A DNA stretch of 64,000 nucleotides from Streptomyces sp. NRRL S-455. Its GTDB lineage: Bacteria > Actinomycetota > Actinomycetes > Streptomycetales > Streptomycetaceae. The notes below the pieces were generated by a model, which was given only the letters and a program-made list of their open reading frames with translations, did no database searches and was not told the DNA's origin. The stretch is taken from positions 186,001 to 250,000 of the forward strand of contig NZ_JOCT01000021.1 of assembly GCF_000717875.1 (NCBI RefSeq), given 5' to 3'. The translations under genes were made by a program, and so were the position numbers. Position 1 is the first letter of the stretch, and every line of letters starts with the position of its first letter. Shown piece after piece: positions 42,833 to 51,793 of this stretch.

Positions 42833-45225
42833 CGTCCGTCGAGCGGCGCTGGGTGGTCCCGATGCCCCCGCCGAACGTCACCGGCACGCTGCACCTCGGC
42901 CACGCCCTGACGCTGTCGGTGCAGGACGCCCTGGTCCGCTCTGCCCGGCTCGACGGCACGGACGTGCTGTACGTGCCGGGCACCGACCACGCGGGGCTCG
43001 GCACCTACGCGGCGGTGCGCCGGGACGAGACCTTCCGGCCGGACCTGCCGGTGGCCGAGCGGACACGGGCCTGGGCCGACCACTACCGCAAGGTCATCGT
43101 CGGTCAGTTCCACGCCCTGGGCCTCGACTGCGACTGGGACACGGAACTGCACACGCTGTCCCCGGCGTACCGGGAGCTCGTCGACGGGACCTTCGTCCGA
43201 CTGGCCGAGGCAGGGCTGCTGCACCGCTCGGCGCGGGTCATGCCGTGGTGCCCCTCCTGCCGCAGCACCGTCCCGGACGTGGAGCACTCGGTGGGCACCG
43301 AGCGGGTCCCGCTGGCGCTGCTGGCCGTGCGACCGCACGGCAGACCGCTGGTGGTGGAGCTCGCGGCGGCCGAGGAACTGTGGGGCGCGGTGGCGCTAGC
43401 CGTCCCCGAGGGGCACCCGGCGGCCGGCGGTACGGCTGTGCTGCCGGCCACCGGCCGGGAACTGCCCGTACTGGCGGCCGCGACCGGCGCACCGCGTCCG
43501 GTCGTACCCGCGCACCGGCAGCAGGACCTGGAACTCGCCGAGGCCCATGGACTGCCGTGGACCGGGATACTCGACGCCGACGGCCGCTCGCTGGTTCCGG
43601 ACCTGCCCGGACTGTCAAGGCAGGAGCTGCGCCGCGCGACGGTCGAGCGGTTCGGTCTGCGCACCGTCACACGCCAGTGCGCCGTCGAGCGCTGCGGGGT
43701 GTGCGGCAGCGAGCTGATGGCCCGGCTCCACCACCAGTGGTATCTGCGGCTGGCCCCGCTCATGGCCCCGGTGCGCACCGCACTGGACAACGGTGACCTG
43801 GTGATCCGACCGAGCAGTGTCGAGCGCGAGGCGCGGCACTGGCTGGACTCCGCGCGCGACTGGTGCATCAGCCGCCAGATCCGCTGGGGCCAGCCGATTC
43901 CGGCGGTCGTCTGCGGTGACTGCGCCTACTGGACGCTGCCTCCCGCCGGGTCCGGGAGCTGCCCCGACTGCGGTGGCGCCCTGCGGGCCGAGACCGATGT
44001 GTTCGACACCTGGTTCAACTCGGCGCACTGGCCGATCGCCGTCTCCGGCTGGCCGGCCGCCACCGCGCGGAGCCGGTATCCGGCCGCCGTGATGACGTCC
44101 GGCCGCGACATCCTGTTCTTCTGGTTCATCCGGCTGCTGGCCATCGGAACCTTCGTGACCGGCTCTCCGCCCACCCGCGAGTGCTGGCTGCACGGCCTCG
44201 TCGTGGACGAGCACGGTCAGAAGATGAGCAAGAGCCGCGGCAACGGCGTCACCCTGGACGACGCTCTCGCCGAGCACGGCCGCGACGTGCTACGGGCGGC
44301 ACTGCTCTCCGCCTGCCGTGACGCCGAGGACATCAGGATCCGCCAGGACATCTTCACGCAGCAGGCGGTTGTCCGCCGCCGCGCCGCCGACCTGGCCGAA
44401 CTCGTCGTGCGCACACCCGAGTCGGCTTCTCGGCCCACCGCCGCGGACGAGCTGGAGCACTACGCCCGGCACGCCGCTCGGTCCACCCGGGCGGCCGTCC
44501 GCCGGCATCTGCGGGAGCGGCACTTCGACCGTGCCGTCGAGGCCGTCACCGCGTTCGGCACGCGTGTCCTGGGACGCTACGCAACCGTGCGCGCCAAGGC
44601 CGACGGCGCCGGCGTCACCCCGCAGCTGCTGCTCGACCTCGCCGCCGTGTACGAGCCGTTCATGCCCGACACGGCGGCCGGGCTGCGCAAGGCGGCGGCC
44701 ACCCGCTCGGCCGCGGACTGGCTGCCCGACGAGCAGCTGGTCGCAGCGGTCCGGGCCGTCCTGGCGACGGTGGAGGAGGCGGAGCGGCTGCGCGGCGTGG
44801 CAGGCATCCCGGCCGGCGTCCCGGTGACCGTCGAGAGCACCGACACGGCGGTGGCCCGGCTGCTCGCGACGCGCTGGTTCGGGCACCTCAGCGAGGTGGC
44901 CCTGGTCCCGGGTCCGCCGCCGGACGGTGCCTTCGCGGTGAGGGTTCCCGGAGCCCCGGGACTGCGCCTGTGGCTGCCCGCCGCGCTGAGCGCCCCGGTC
45001 CGCGACGACGTACGGCGCAGGCTGCGCAAGCTCGCCCGGGAACGGCGGCGACTGGCCCGCCGGCTCGACCAGGTGCGCCACGGCCTCACGTCCGGCGTGT
45101 CGCGCGAGCGACTGGCCGGCCGGCTGGCCCGGGCCGAGGAGGCCACCCACGAGCTGCGCGGCGTCATGGCGGCGGTGGCCGGCCGGCCGCGACCCGGCGG
45201 CCGGGGAGGACGGACGGGCGGATGA
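42829..45225 (+). CDS. Valyl-tRNA-synthetase-like enzyme (second copy candidate), 798 aa
   Basis: Class I synthetase: MPPPNVTGTLHLGHAL (HxGH at 22-25), YVPGTDHAGLG, RDWCISRQIRWGQPIPA, DTWFNSAHWPIAVSGWP, MTSGRDILFFWFIRLL and KMSKS (465-469) all match ValRS. An anticodon-binding-like helical region and a C-terminal coiled coil (LRKLARERRRLARRLDQ) follow. The editing (CP1) region is short and altered: the family TPAHDPND block reads VPAHRQQD (227-233), losing the first Asp, and no TTRPET segment is seen. At about 800 residues it is shorter than housekeeping ValRS (near 870-950). Position in the operon beside a tRNA-like gene points to a biosynthetic or resistance role. Confidence 0.9.
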   Translation: MTSVERRWVVPMPPPNVTGTLHLGHALTLSVQDALVRSARLDGTDVLYVPGTDHAGLGTYAAVRRDETFRPDLPVAERTRAWADHYRKVIVGQFHALGLDCDWDTELHTLSPAYRELVDGTFVRLAEAGLLHRSARVMPWCPSCRSTVPDVEHSVGTERVPLALLAVRPHGRPLVVELAAAEELWGAVALAVPEGHPAAGGTAVLPATGRELPVLAAATGAPRPVVPAHRQQDLELAEAHGLPWTGILDADGRSLVPDLPGLSRQELRRATVERFGLRTVTRQCAVERCGVCGSELMARLHHQWYLRLAPLMAPVRTALDNGDLVIRPSSVEREARHWLDSARDWCISRQIRWGQPIPAVVCGDCAYWTLPPAGSGSCPDCGGALRAETDVFDTWFNSAHWPIAVSGWPAATARSRYPAAVMTSGRDILFFWFIRLLAIGTFVTGSPPTRECWLHGLVVDEHGQKMSKSRGNGVTLDDALAEHGRDVLRAALLSACRDAEDIRIRQDIFTQQAVVRRRAADLAELVVRTPESASRPTAADELEHYARHAARSTRAAVRRHLRERHFDRAVEAVTAFGTRVLGRYATVRAKADGAGVTPQLLLDLAAVYEPFMPDTAAGLRKAAATRSAADWLPDEQLVAAVRAVLATVEEAERLRGVAGIPAGVPVTVESTDTAVARLLATRWFGHLSEVALVPGPPPDGAFAVRVPGAPGLRLWLPAALSAPVRDDVRRRLRKLARERRRLARRLDQVRHGLTSGVSRERLAGRLARAEEATHELRGVMAAVAGRPRPGGRGGRTGG

Positions 45226-45581
45226 AGGTCTGCGTAGTAGGCGCAGGCCCGCGTGGCCTCTCGGTGGTGGAGCGGATCCGCGCGAACGTCCGGCGGTCGG
45301 CCGAGCCCCTCGCGTGCACGGTCCACCTGGTCGGCCCCGCCGCGCCCGGCGCGGGACGGGTGTGGCGCACCGACCGGGCGCGGCAGCCGCTGATGAACCC
45401 GGTGGCCTCGCAGGTCACCACGTTCACCGACTCCGGCGTGACCATGCGGGGGCCGGTGGAACCGGGCCCGGAGGCCACCCTGGCCGAGCCCCACAGCCTG
45501 GGCCCGGACTCCCGCCCCACGCGTGCCTGCTCCGGCGACCGCGTCCTCGACCGCTACGCGAAAGGAACGCAATGGACGTGA
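45222..45581 (+). pseudogene. Stub of a FAD/NAD(P)-binding protein, 119 aa
   Basis: MKVCVVGAGPRGLSVVERIR is a perfect Rossmann GxGxxG start, and GAGRVWRTDRARQPLMNPVA follows as in the ~600-residue FAD/NAD(P)-binding proteins of actinomycete clusters. After about residue 80 the sequence jumps (TLAEPHSLGPDSRPTRACSG) and ends at 119, so most of the enzyme is gone. The nitroreductase start lies inside it with its own GAAAGGAAC site. A truncated remnant is most likely; a short functional protein cannot be excluded. Confidence 0.7.
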
Positions 45582-46156
45582 TGACCGCTGTGCTCACCCG
45601 TCGCAGCGAGCATCGGCTGATCGAGCCGTCCCCCACCATGGAGGAGCTGACCTACCTGCTCAAGGCGGCGTCATGCGCCGCCGACCACGGCCGGTTGCGC
45701 CCGTGGCGATGGCTGCTGGTCAGTGGTGACGACCGGCGGGCGCTGGGCGAGGTGATGGCCGAGTGCAACGGCAAGAGCGTCGCGTCGATGGTCGCCAAGA
45801 CACACCGTGCCCCGCTCCTCGCCGGGCTGATCCTCTCCCCGGACACCCGCTCCCACGTGCCCGAGTGGGAACAACTGGCCGCCGCCACCGGCATGGTGAC
45901 GTCGCTGATGCTGCTGCTGCACGCGCGTGGCTTCGGCAGCATCTGGCGGACGGGCGAGCAGGCCGACGCAGCGCCGATGCGGCGGTTTCTGTCCGTGGAC
46001 GAACACGAGCGCGCTCTGGGCTGGTTGTATATGGGAACACCGGTCCGCGACGGATCCGTGGCGAGGCGCCGGCAGCCTCTGGACGTCGGCTCACGGCTGC
46101 AGGTCTTCTCGGCGCCGAACGACGTGGAACCGCAACTGGTCTCGGCACGGAGGTAG
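45572..46156 (+). CDS. Nitroreductase family protein, 194 aa
   Basis: FMN-dependent nitroreductase fold: TRRSEHRLIEPSPTMEELTY, SCAADHGRLRPWRWLLVSGDD (FMN-binding), VTSLMLLLHARGFGSIWRTG and ALGWLYMGTP. It is close to the DrgA/YdjA-type small nitroreductases. Possible substrates are nitro, quinone or dehydro-amino groups. The ATG at 45572 overlaps the 3' end of the FAD-protein stub by 10 nt. In the operon it precedes a flavin-type PNPOx protein and an exporter. Confidence 0.88.
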   Translation: MDVMTAVLTRRSEHRLIEPSPTMEELTYLLKAASCAADHGRLRPWRWLLVSGDDRRALGEVMAECNGKSVASMVAKTHRAPLLAGLILSPDTRSHVPEWEQLAAATGMVTSLMLLLHARGFGSIWRTGEQADAAPMRRFLSVDEHERALGWLYMGTPVRDGSVARRRQPLDVGSRLQVFSAPNDVEPQLVSARR

Positions 46157-46166
46157 TTCGACAGAG

Positions 46167-46622
46167 ATGCTGGACGACGACATGCGCCGCCTGGTCGGGG
46201 CACAGGGGCTGGGCTTCGTCGCCACGGTCCGCCCGGACGGCACCCCGAACCTGTCTCCCAAGGGAACGACCGAGGTGTGGGACGACGAGCACCTGGTCTT
46301 CCTGGATCTGCACTCGCCGGGCACGGTCGCCAACCTCGCCGCGAACCCGGCGGTGGAGATCAATGTCGTGGACCCGGTCCGCCGCAAGGGCTACCGCTTC
46401 CGCGGGGTGGGTCAGGTGTTCACGGAAGGGGAGACGTACGACCGGATCGTGCGGCGCTTCGCGCGGGAGCGGGGCACCGACCCGGCGCGTGTCAACTCCG
46501 CCGTTCTGGTCCGCGTGCTGAAGGCCGACCCGCTCGTGTCGCCGGCGTACGAAGGCGGTGCCACGGAGGAGGAGATCGCCGCGCGCTGGCGTGCCCGGCT
46601 GCTCTCCGGGGAGTCCGAGTGA
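46167..46622 (+). CDS. Pyridoxamine-5'-phosphate-oxidase-like flavoprotein, 151 aa
   Basis: Split-barrel fold: GLGFVATVRPDGTPNLSPKG, then DDEHLVFLDLHSPGTVANLAANP and VEINVVDPVRRKGYRFRGVG. These small proteins bind FMN, F420 or haem, and relatives act as reductases or binding proteins. No specific cofactor motif is visible. It lies 10 nt after the nitroreductase and overlaps the MFS gene by 4 nt. Confidence 0.88.
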   Translation: MLDDDMRRLVGAQGLGFVATVRPDGTPNLSPKGTTEVWDDEHLVFLDLHSPGTVANLAANPAVEINVVDPVRRKGYRFRGVGQVFTEGETYDRIVRRFARERGTDPARVNSAVLVRVLKADPLVSPAYEGGATEEEIAARWRARLLSGESE

Positions 46623-47893
46623 GCGCACAACCGGCGGACGGGCCGGCGTTACCGTCCACGGCGCCCCCCGAGGAGCGCGATCGCCGGCTGAATCGCGCGA
46701 TACGCCCCTTGCTGGTCCAGTACGTCCTCGCCTTCACCGGGTATCTGTCGCTCACCCCGGTCCTGGCCGTCCTCGTCAGGGACGGCTGGCACCAGTCCGG
46801 CCTGGTCGTCGGGCTGGCGCTGATGGTGTTCAGCTGCTCCTCCCGTGCCGGCTCGATCGTGCTGAGCCCGTGGATCGAGGGCAGGTCGGGCGTCAGGGTG
46901 CTGCTTCTGGCCAACCTGGTGTCCGGCAGCTGTTTCCTCACCATGTCGGTCGCCCACTCCGTGCTGCCGCTCATCGTGCTGCTCGCGGCGGGCGGCACCG
47001 GGGTGAGCCTCAACGGCCTGGTCGTACGGTCGGTCGTCGCGGAGTGGACCAGCGGCTCCCCGGCTCAGGTCACGGCCTTCGCGAAGCTGAATGTCATGCT
47101 GAACCTCGCGGCGGCGGTCGGACCGCTCATCGGCACCGCCGCGCTGGACACCGACGCCCCCTGGCGGCTGATGGTCGTGATCGCCGCCGGGTACTACGCA
47201 GCGGCCCTGTCGATGCTGTTCGCCGTGCGCAAGGAGGGCAAGGGCTTCGAGCGGGGCGGCAAGCGCTTCTCCTTCCGGCAGTACTGGACGGCGCTGCGCT
47301 CGTCGCCGTACCTGCGCCATGTGGTGCTGGTGTCCACCGTCGGGTGGGTGCTCTACGCGCAGATGTACTCGGCGCTGCCGCTGTACCTGTTCGCCACGAC
47401 GGGCTCAAAGCTCCAGGTGGCCACGTACTTCACCATGAGCGCGATCATCATCGTGGTGCTCCAGATCCCCGCTTCCAAGGGGGTGGCACGGCTCATGGAG
47501 GCCCACCGTGTCGCGCTGACCACGGTGATCGGCACCGGCATGGGATGCTTCGCGGCGGCCTTCGCGGTGCTCGCCCTGTCGGGGGGCAACCCGGTCGCCA
47601 CGTACGCGGCGGTGGCGACGTTCACGCTCGGCGAGATCCTGTTCGCGCCGTCCGTGGACACGGCGTTCGCGAAGTCGCGGGACACGTCGACCGGCAGCTT
47701 CGTCGCCGTCTACACCGGCAAGCAGTTCACCCTCGCCACGGGAGAGGGGCTGGGCATGCTCCTCGGCGGCGGCTTCTTCGAGTACGTGCGGGGCGTCTTC
47801 TCGCCCACCGTGTACTGGGCGGCCTTCGCCGCGGCCGGCGCCGTGGCCGCGGCCGGGACGGTGCTACGGCGCGTCCGGCCGCCGTCCGTCTGA
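46619..47893 (+). CDS. MFS transporter, probably product exporter, 424 aa
   Basis: Twelve-helix major facilitator. The first helices are LVQYVLAFTGYLSLTPVLAV and VVGLALMVFSCSSRAGSIVL, with an R-rich loop (GRSGVRVLLLANLVSG) in the usual motif A position. The GTG at 46619 overlaps the PNPOx stop. As the last gene of the tRNA-linked operon it most likely exports the product and gives self-protection. Drug-efflux MFS is the nearest class. Confidence 0.9.
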   Translation: MSAQPADGPALPSTAPPEERDRRLNRAIRPLLVQYVLAFTGYLSLTPVLAVLVRDGWHQSGLVVGLALMVFSCSSRAGSIVLSPWIEGRSGVRVLLLANLVSGSCFLTMSVAHSVLPLIVLLAAGGTGVSLNGLVVRSVVAEWTSGSPAQVTAFAKLNVMLNLAAAVGPLIGTAALDTDAPWRLMVVIAAGYYAAALSMLFAVRKEGKGFERGGKRFSFRQYWTALRSSPYLRHVVLVSTVGWVLYAQMYSALPLYLFATTGSKLQVATYFTMSAIIIVVLQIPASKGVARLMEAHRVALTTVIGTGMGCFAAAFAVLALSGGNPVATYAAVATFTLGEILFAPSVDTAFAKSRDTSTGSFVAVYTGKQFTLATGEGLGMLLGGGFFEYVRGVFSPTVYWAAFAAAGAVAAAGTVLRRVRPPSV

Positions 47894-48115
47894 CGGGCTC
47901 GCCCGTGCCCGTCGTCGCTCACCCCGGGCGGACCCCATAATTCACGACAGTCCTTGTTGTACTGCTCATTCACTTGTGTCTCTTCTGTAACACCGCCCTC
48001 GGCCACTGCGAGGAAAGTTTTTACGAAGATCTCACGTCCCGGTACGCCGGACCGAACACAGAGATGACAGAGCGCACTTACGTTGGTGGCCCTGCGCTGG
48101 GACGAGGAGAACTCG

Positions 48116-48440
48116 GTGAGCACTCAGAGGATGGCGCGCCAACGGCCCTTCCATCGGAGCCTCGCGTTCTGGGTCCTGCTGGCACTGGGGCTCGGCGCCC
48201 TGTTCGGGGCGGTATTGCGCGAGGACGGGGCACGCTTACGCGGACTGCCCGACCTGTTCCTTTCCGTCATGACGATGTTCATAGCGCCGATCGTGTTCAC
48301 CACGGTGGTCGGCGCGATCGCCGTGCTCGGCGATTTCCGGCGCTTCGGCCGCGTGTCGGCCCGCGTTCCTCTTCTTCGAGGTCTCCACCACCCTCGCCCC
48401 GGTCATCGGCCTGCCGGGCCTGGTGTCATCGCCGGATGGG
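48116..48440 (+). pseudogene. Broken dicarboxylate symporter (DctA/GltP) 5' fragment
   Basis: From a GTG at 48116 behind GAGGAGAAC the frame encodes the first helices of a symporter (SLAFWVLLALGLGALFGAVL, SVMTMFIAPIVFTTVVGAIA). At about 48360 the coding frame shifts: the downstream frame reads AFLFFEVSTTLAPVIGL, the expected next helix, and beyond about 48430 similarity is lost. The gene is frameshifted and truncated. Intact relatives lie at 53113-54486 and 56174-57505. Confidence 0.75.
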
Positions 48441-48655
48441 CCGGGCACCTGGACGGTGATCGCCTGCGCCACACGTTCGCGGCCTCACTCACGGTGGATC
48501 CCGACCGCCCCGAGGACGTACCTCCGTCGTGAAGAGCGGGATCTCCCGCTGGGGCCCTTTCGCCCCGCCGCGGCACCGGGCCCGCACAGACCCGGTGGCC
48601 CTCAAACATGTCACCGACCTCCACCCTGTGGTCCTCACCAAGGAGAAGTCAGAAC

Positions 48656-49375
48656 ATGTCCCCGCAGCCGACTGCGACTGATGAGACGGATCTGGCAGGC
48701 ACCTTCGTCATGCTCCGAGACAGGCTCACCCGGTTACGCGTCGAGCAGATCCTGAACGGTGCGAGCCGGCGGGCGCGGGTGTACGGGTCCCAGGACATCG
48801 AGGACGTCGTGGAGGACGTCGTACGGGAAAGAAATCCGATACTGATCGTCTCGCTGCACGAAATCGATGCCGTGAGCCGGTCCGCCCTGACGCTGTGCGC
48901 GGCCACGGGAGCGAAGGTCCTGGTCCTTGTGGACGACACTCGACGGGCCCCGTGGGAACGGCTGGCGGGCATTGCCGTGGGCGGATGTCTGTCGACCGCG
49001 GAACTGTCCGAAAAGGGTCTTTGCCGGGCGATCGAGCGGATACGCGCGGGTGAAGTGCCGGTATCCGGAAATCTGATACACGCTCTGTTGTCCCTGGCCG
49101 TGGGCGCCCCCAGGGATTCCCACGATCACCTGGTACGGATGACTCCACGGGAGCAGGAGGCTTTGGTCCTCCTCGTCGACGGACTGAGCAACAAGCAGAT
49201 TGCGCGGCAACTCGGTATTTCCCTGCACGGCGCCAAGCGTCTCGTCGCCAACATCCTCGCCAAACTGAACTGCACCAACCGCACTTCGGCGGTGACCCAG
49301 GCCTTGCGGAGCGGTCTGTACGACAGGGTCAGAAACAGTCGCCAGGATCGTCAGCTGCTGCTGCAGAACGGGTGA
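48656..49375 (+). CDS. LuxR-type regulator, 239 aa
   Basis: ATG at 48656 behind AAGGAGAAGTC. The N-terminal ~150 residues look like a degenerate receiver domain (ILIVSLHEIDAVSRSALTL, VLVLVDDTRRAPWERLAGIA, VGGCLSTAE). The C-terminal LuxR helix-turn-helix is clear (MTPREQEALVLLVDGLSNKQ, LGISLHGAKRLVANILAKL). No phospho-Asp pocket of the usual kind is seen, so it may respond to a small ligand. The 3' end overlaps the ATP-grasp gene on the other strand by 47 nt. Confidence 0.85.
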   Translation: MSPQPTATDETDLAGTFVMLRDRLTRLRVEQILNGASRRARVYGSQDIEDVVEDVVRERNPILIVSLHEIDAVSRSALTLCAATGAKVLVLVDDTRRAPWERLAGIAVGGCLSTAELSEKGLCRAIERIRAGEVPVSGNLIHALLSLAVGAPRDSHDHLVRMTPREQEALVLLVDGLSNKQIARQLGISLHGAKRLVANILAKLNCTNRTSAVTQALRSGLYDRVRNSRQDRQLLLQNG

Positions 49376-50663
49376 CCTCGATCTTGACACTCGCGGTCAG
49401 CCGCTCGGCCGTGTCGACGGCCTCCTGGAGTGTCGGCCCGGTGACACAGACGAAGGACGAACGGTCGTAGGAGGACTTCAGCGGCGCCGTCTCGCTGCCC
49501 TCCTTGAGGGTGAGCTTCCCGGCGAGGAGATGCGGGGAGGCGGCGACCTCCGCCCAGCCGTCCACGGCGGTGACGGTCCCCGCGGGCGGCGTCAAGAACC
49601 GGATGGCGGCGGCGTGCCGGGCGCCCCAGCCCGAGACGTCCACGGGCTTGCCCAGGAACTGGTCGAAGACGGCCCCGTGCATCTGCGTGTCCGTGATGTG
49701 CTGCGCCATGACGTGGATGTAGTCACCGCCGGGGCGCACATGCACCTCGCCGAGCACGATCCCGCCGTCCGGCTCCAGCCAGAACTCGACGTGGAACACA
49801 CCCCAGGACAGCCCCAGGGCCGGCAGGGCACGCTCCAGAGTCGACGTCACATCGGCCTGCGCGCCCGGCGGAAGGTCCGCGGGCATCGCATGCCCGAGTT
49901 CGATGAAGTGCGGGGCGCCCGTGGTGACCTTCGCCGTCACGGCCAGCAGCCGCGGCACACCGTCGACGAAGACGCCCTCCGCGCTGAACTCCTCCCCGGT
50001 CTGGAATCCCTCGACGAGGACGTCCTCCGCGAGAGCTGCTTCGGTCGGCTCGTCGGCGGCCATGTCCATCCCCTGACCGACGAGTTCCTCCCTCAGCTCC
50101 CGCCGTGCCCGGGCCAGATGGACCAGGGCCGCCTCCAGGTCGCTCTCGTCGCGCACCAGCGACACCCCAGCGCTGCCCCGGCCGGTGGGCGGCTTGACGA
50201 TCCACGGTCCCGGTGGGTGCGCGGCCAGGAACTCGCGTATCTCCCCCTCCGAGGAACAACGCGCCACGGGCGGCTGCCGGAAGCCCCGCTCGGCGAGCGC
50301 GGCACGGCAGGCGAACTTGTCCTGAATACACCGCACGGCGGCCCGCCCGTTGCCCGGGAGCCCCAGGGCCTCGGCGACGGCCGCGACGGACTCCGCCGCC
50401 GTCTCACGGGTTCCGTACACCCCCAGGAACTCCTGGCCCGCCTTCTTCTGCCGCACCGCCCAGGCGACCGTGGCCTCGACATCCGCGTACGGCAACTCCA
50501 CGGTGCGTGCGGCGCGTTCGACGAGTTCCGGGACCTTGCTCAGATTCTCCCGGGTGTCGGCGAGTATCACGTCCAGCCCGCGCTCCTCGGCCTGTTCCAT
50601 GCAGTGCGCGCCGGTCGGCCGAAGCGCACCACCGAGCAGCAGCAGAGAGCGAGCCGATGCCAT
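49329..50663 (-). CDS. ATP-grasp amino-acid ligase-like protein, 444 aa
   Basis: MASARSLLLLGGALRPTGAH opens a biotin-carboxylase-like N-domain. The central ATP-grasp fold has PWIVKPPTGRGSAGVSLV (ATP loop and Lys), ALAEDVLVEGFQTGEEFS, and FHVEFWLEPDGGIVLGEVHV with RPGGDYI, the Mg/ATP-binding residues. It resembles BacD/YwfE-type L-amino acid ligases, which form dipeptides or amides through acyl phosphates. It is not a graspetide enzyme. It lies upstream of the ornithine-cyclodeaminase-like and DegT genes in transcription order reversed, with about 85 nt to the next gene, in what could be one minus-strand operon. Confidence 0.87.
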   Translation of the reverse strand: MASARSLLLLGGALRPTGAHCMEQAEERGLDVILADTRENLSKVPELVERAARTVELPYADVEATVAWAVRQKKAGQEFLGVYGTRETAAESVAAVAEALGLPGNGRAAVRCIQDKFACRAALAERGFRQPPVARCSSEGEIREFLAAHPPGPWIVKPPTGRGSAGVSLVRDESDLEAALVHLARARRELREELVGQGMDMAADEPTEAALAEDVLVEGFQTGEEFSAEGVFVDGVPRLLAVTAKVTTGAPHFIELGHAMPADLPPGAQADVTSTLERALPALGLSWGVFHVEFWLEPDGGIVLGEVHVRPGGDYIHVMAQHITDTQMHGAVFDQFLGKPVDVSGWGARHAAAIRFLTPPAGTVTAVDGWAEVAASPHLLAGKLTLKEGSETAPLKSSYDRSSFVCVTGPTLQEAVDTAERLTASVKIEVTRSAAAADDPGDCF

Positions 50664-50748
50664 GCGCAGCCTCTTCCTCGTCAGGAATCGTGATCACCGA
50701 TGCCTCGACCATCATGGTGGAGCTACGAGGCATGTCAATCGCACGGGT

Positions 50749-51714
50749 TCAGAAGGGGACTTCCTGGCCCGCGTGGGTCTGCACGGCGCGCTGGTAGAGC
50801 AGGTCGCACACGAGGGCGTCCTCGGTGGGGATGCCGACGGATTCGAAGAGGGTCAGTTCCTCGGCGGAGGTGCGGCCCGGGTGCTCCTCGGAGAGGACGG
50901 CCGACAGCTCGGTCATGGGCGGGCGGGGCGGCAGGAGGCCCTCCGCGATCGGGATCAGGATGTCGCCCGCCTCGCGCAGCACGGCGTCCGTGGACTCGAC
51001 GAAGAGCGAGGCGTCCGCGACCAGCCGCGACGGCAGCTCGCGCCGGGTCGGGCCGTACGCTCCGACCGCGCTGATGTGCGCGCCCGGGCGGGGCCGGAAG
51101 GCGTCGGGGAACAGGGGGTCGGTGGCGGACGTGACCGTGCAGATCACGTCGGCGTCCTCAGTGGCGCTCGCGACGCTGTCGTGGAGCTCGATCTCGACCC
51201 CGGCGCTCCGGGCCCACTCGGCGAGCCGACGGGCCTTGCCCATGTCCCGGCTGTGGAGCCGGACGGAGTCCCAGGGACGGATGCCCGCGAGGCCCTCCAG
51301 GTGGCTCCGCCCCTGCACGCCCGCGCCGATGACGGCCAAGGTGCGGGCATCCCGCCGTGCCAGCAGGTCGGTCGCGAGGGTGGTCACTGCGGCGGTTCGC
51401 AGTTCGGTCAGGGTGGTGGCGTCCATCAGGGCGAGGGGCCGGCCGGAGTGGGCGTCGAAGACCACGGCCAGCCCTTGGACGCTCGGCAGCCCCTGGGCGG
51501 TGGCGCCGTCGAAGAGGCTGACCAGCTTGACGGAGAGGGTGGCCCCATGGGCGGCGGGCATGAACAGCAGCTGCCCCTCCGGGGTCTGCACGGCGCTGCG
51601 GACGAACCCGTCACTGCCGTCCCGGGCCGGGAGGAACGCCTCGCCGACGACGGCGGCGAGGTCGGAGACCGAGGTCAGGTCCCTGATGGTGGTCGCGTCG
51701 AGGAGCTTCAACAC
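50749..51714 (-). CDS. Ornithine-cyclodeaminase/mu-crystallin family protein
   Basis: 321 residues: RDLTSVSDLAAVVGEAFLPA start, LMDATTLTELRTAAVTTLAT, the NAD-binding LAVIGAGVQGRSHLEGLAGI (GxGxxG) and VICTVTSATDPLF. Family members cyclise ornithine to proline, make N-(carboxyethyl) amino acids or reduce imines using NAD(P). Substrate unknown. Its neighbours, an aminotransferase and an ATP-grasp ligase, suggest synthesis and coupling of an unusual amino acid. Confidence 0.9.
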   Translation of the reverse strand: MLKLLDATTIRDLTSVSDLAAVVGEAFLPARDGSDGFVRSAVQTPEGQLLFMPAAHGATLSVKLVSLFDGATAQGLPSVQGLAVVFDAHSGRPLALMDATTLTELRTAAVTTLATDLLARRDARTLAVIGAGVQGRSHLEGLAGIRPWDSVRLHSRDMGKARRLAEWARSAGVEIELHDSVASATEDADVICTVTSATDPLFPDAFRPRPGAHISAVGAYGPTRRELPSRLVADASLFVESTDAVLREAGDILIPIAEGLLPPRPPMTELSAVLSEEHPGRTSAEELTLFESVGIPTEDALVCDLLYQRAVQTHAGQEVPF

Positions 51715-51793
51715 GGGTTCTGCTTTCGGTCGCGGCGTTCACGGACGGGGGCGATTCGTCGTGCGGGGCGCCCTCAGCTGCGCGGGAGTGGCC

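Noticed and set aside
49329-50663. ATP-grasp gene as a second graspetide maturase
   Set aside because: No precursor peptide nearby and its motifs fit amino-acid ligases of the BacD type.
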